DNA of 13,461 nt from Ruminococcus sp. UBA3855 (lineage in GTDB: Bacteria > Bacillota > Clostridia > Oscillospirales > Ruminococcaceae). Of this stretch, positions 11,533-13,461 are shown piece by piece. How positions within the stretch are numbered: the first letter of the stretch is position 1; each line of letters begins with the position of its first letter. The position numbers and the translations under genes were made by a program. The stretch is taken from NCBI GenBank assembly GCA_002392545.1, contig DGHF01000125.1, positions 1 through 13,461 of the forward strand. The letters run 5' to 3'. The notes under the pieces are model-generated. The model did no database searches. It saw only the letters and a list, made by a program, of their open reading frames with translations, and was not told the origin of the DNA.

Positions 11533-13461
11533 TCAGGATTTAACAGGAAGTGTCACCAGCTTGACCAGAGATTTCAGAATGTTCATAGCGTCATCATCTT
11601 TGACAGCATTGTCATGATTAACATCTGCATTGGTTTTGCCGTCCGGCAGAATGTCGCCCATACCTGTCAGATACTGTGTGAGTGTGAGCACGTCAACAAT
11701 ATCAACATCACCGTCACAATCTACGTCACCGCAAATCGAACTGGTCGGCTCGTCGCTGACATATTCCGGTTCGGGGGCATCTTCGGGAGGAGTCCCCCAT
11801 ACACGCACACCCTCTGTATACATGGTAATGCCGTCAGTAAATTCAGGAGCTTCATTCAACTGCTTGCCCATTTCATCAGCAGTGCGAATGGTATTTCGGC
11901 TGTAATCGTTGGAAGAATCCCATACGAAAGTATATTCAGCATTCTGAGTGGTGTCCATCAATGCAAACTGGAATTGTTCTTTTCCATAGAATTTGTAATC
12001 AGGGAAATGAATTTCTATATAGCAGTCGCCAGCATCATTATATTGCACAATATCCCATGAGACTTGATATTCTCCGTTGGTATTGGACTTGATAGAATCG
12101 TAATCCATGCGGACTTCGATATTATCGACTGTCTGACCGTTTTTGAGGAGTTCGCCGATATTGAAATAATAGCGTACATCCGTACCATCAAGGTATCTTG
12201 GAGGTAAGGAAGCATGATTCTCAATTTCAATCAGAATCTGGGTTGCCATGTTGTCTTCCTGACCGACAGCGGCTTTCAGGGTGAATTCTTTGATTTCGCC
12301 TTTCATGCTTTCTTCAGAGGGCGGGAAATTAGCTTCGGGCTTGTCTCCGGCATCCTTGCCATAGTAATAATACAGACCTGCACAAGCTCCGACAAATCCG
12401 GCGTTATAGTCTACAGCGACTTCATTATAAATATAATCCTTTGTGAGGTCTCTGTGCCAGTCGATGGCATCAGGACCGCCGACCAATGCGCCCCATAATA
12501 CATGGGTCTGGTCTTCGGGGTCATCCATGCTGAGTGTGGTAGAGCCGTGAGCCGCTCTGTGATGCGGATGAGATGCGCCGTTTTCGAGGTCATAGCCGAC
12601 AATATAAGAACGTCCCATCGGATTATTTCCCATGATGTAACTCATCTGACCTTTAGACCATTCGACAAAAGTCATGTCTCCGGTTTCCTTGGCATAAACC
12701 ATAGCTTCCAGCTGTGCGGCGGTGTCGTAACGTGCCGAGCCGTAATCATTGAGCATGGCAAATCCAGCAGGGGTCTTTTTGAGCCATGCGCCGTCTTGTT
12801 CGGGAAGGTCAGCGATTTCCTTTGCGGTGATGGTAGTATTCCAAACTTCATCATCCATACCGAAATTTTTATGACCGGTGACAGCGGCAGGAAGTCCGGT
12901 TGCTTTTTCTGCATCTTCAGGGGTCATGCCTGACCAGAATTCCAGATTCCAGCGGAAAATATACCAGTCTCTGGAACAATTGGTAATGGGTGCGAGTTTC
13001 GCAAACACTCCGCCCCATACGGTATCCCAGCAGTGAACCCAGATATTCTGCCAGCAGTTACCAGTATCTTTGATAATTCTCTTGATGTATCCAGTGTAAG
13101 GATGTGCGCCCATATCGCCTGTGACATTTTCATTGACGTGAATAATATGGTCGATATAATCCCAGTCATCCGTACACTCATACAGCCATACCGCAGCCCA
13201 AGCCAATTCATCATAGTCGTAACTGGAGGTATAGAATCCGCCGTCATAGCCTAAAGAAGTAACAACCATGCTGGAGTTTTCAACACCTGCATTTGCTGCA
13301 TCAGGGTCATCTTCGGAGTAACCTTTTTCAGCATCTTCATCAGTTTGTCCGGCTGTTTTTCCGTCAGAATTAGTTTGTCCTTCTTCGGAGTGGGTTTCAC
13401 GAGCGAATTTATAAAGAGCCTTTGCGGCTTTGAGGGATTTTTCTGCATATTCAGGGTCAGT
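11533..13461 (-). CDS. Cellulosomal GH9 endoglucanase with CBM3-like module and type I dockerin (5' end outside window)
   Basis: 642 visible residues; the frame is open to the right edge, so the signal peptide and catalytic DAG[QD] base region are missing. Visible GH9 parts: YAEKSLKAAKALYKFA (5-20), SLGYDGGFYTSSYDYDELAWAA (about 69-90), the substrate-binding signature ending HPHHR (298-302), and NEVAVDYNAGF (346-356) with the catalytic acid E347. A CBM3-like module follows (about 392-535; ATQILIEIENHASLPPRYL, RYYFNIGEL, ending SSNDYS), as in processive GH9-CBM3c cellulases. After a Pro/Glu linker, the C-terminal dockerin (577-642) has two Ca-binding segments: DVDCDGDVDIVD and DVNHDNAVKDDD. 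The enzyme cleaves cellulose and docks on scaffoldin cohesins outside the cell. ATG 13269 is internal. Residues 23-64 form an acidic, low-complexity insert within the GH9 domain. Confidence 0.95.
   Translation of the reverse strand, partial: TDPEYAEKSLKAAKALYKFARETHSEEGQTNSDGKTAGQTDEDAEKGYSEDDPDAANAGVENSSMVVTSLGYDGGFYTSSYDYDELAWAAVWLYECTDDWDYIDHIIHVNENVTGDMGAHPYTGYIKRIIKDTGNCWQNIWVHCWDTVWGGVFAKLAPITNCSRDWYIFRWNLEFWSGMTPEDAEKATGLPAAVTGHKNFGMDDEVWNTTITAKEIADLPEQDGAWLKKTPAGFAMLNDYGSARYDTAAQLEAMVYAKETGDMTFVEWSKGQMSYIMGNNPMGRSYIVGYDLENGASHPHHRAAHGSTTLSMDDPEDQTHVLWGALVGGPDAIDWHRDLTKDYIYNEVAVDYNAGFVGACAGLYYYYGKDAGDKPEANFPPSEESMKGEIKEFTLKAAVGQEDNMATQILIEIENHASLPPRYLDGTDVRYYFNIGELLKNGQTVDNIEVRMDYDSIKSNTNGEYQVSWDIVQYNDAGDCYIEIHFPDYKFYGKEQFQFALMDTTQNAEYTFVWDSSNDYSRNTIRTADEMGKQLNEAPEFTDGITMYTEGVRVWGTPPEDAPEPEYVSDEPTSSICGDVDCDGDVDIVDVLTLTQYLTGMGDILPDGKTNADVNHDNAVKDDDAMNILKSLVKLVTLPVKS

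Noticed and set aside
11338..12060. Long plus-strand open frame (240 aa) overlapping the RNA, terminators and the GH9 3' end
   Set aside because: It reads through two terminators, is antisense to clear dockerin and CBM coding sequence, and its product has no recognisable domain.

Overview
The window looks like a chromosomal segment of a low-to-mid GC, Gram-positive, fibre-degrading clostridium, most likely a Ruminococcus (Oscillospiraceae). The main evidence is a family 9 glycoside hydrolase with a CBM3-like module and a C-terminal type I dockerin (cellulosome component). Other support is strong SD sequences, SigA-type promoters with 17-bp spacers, Firmicutes-type lipoproteins, and a DUF1292 (YrzB-like) gene. 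The species is inferred, not shown. I see no mobile elements, CRISPR arrays, tRNAs or rRNAs.

Left half (1-7180, minus strand). One transcription unit appears to start at an extended -10 promoter (7152-7180). It reads rlmB (23S rRNA 2'-O-methyltransferase, TTG start), then a 770-aa membrane protein with a P1B-type ATPase fold whose catalytic motifs are almost all lost, then an LCP (LytR-CpsA-Psr) cell-wall ligase-type protein with a long Gln/Pro-rich cytoplasmic tail, then a lipoprotein with one clear and one degenerate TPM domain. Gene spacing is 11 nt, 17 nt and a 1-nt overlap. A second strong promoter (1464-1492) drives a MoxR AAA+ ATPase, translationally coupled (ATGA overlap) to a DUF58 protein that runs off the left edge. 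These genes mostly act at the envelope. The degenerate P-type ATPase beside the LCP protein is the best candidate for something undescribed.

Middle (7181-9110). On the minus strand lie an 82-aa tail-anchored protein, with a terminator after it and an elaborate inverted repeat in its leader, and two type IV prepilin-like proteins (194 and 155 aa). Each prepilin gene has its own near-identical consensus promoter. The upstream prepilin also carries a 14-bp palindrome of LacI/CcpA type in its 5' leader. The divergent intergenic region holds two palindromes centred on TATCGATA, 14 bp apart.

Right half (9040-13461). On the plus strand are an orphan oligopeptide-type substrate-binding lipoprotein, a 95-aa acidic DUF1292 protein and a roughly 205-nt structured non-coding RNA closed by a 13-bp helix and followed by a strong terminator; I call it 6S RNA-like. 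A bidirectional terminator separates it from the convergent, 5'-truncated GH9-CBM3-dockerin gene on the minus strand. Prepilins, a cellulosomal cellulase and a sugar-type operator fit an organism that attaches to and degrades plant fibre, though a shared regulatory link is inference only.
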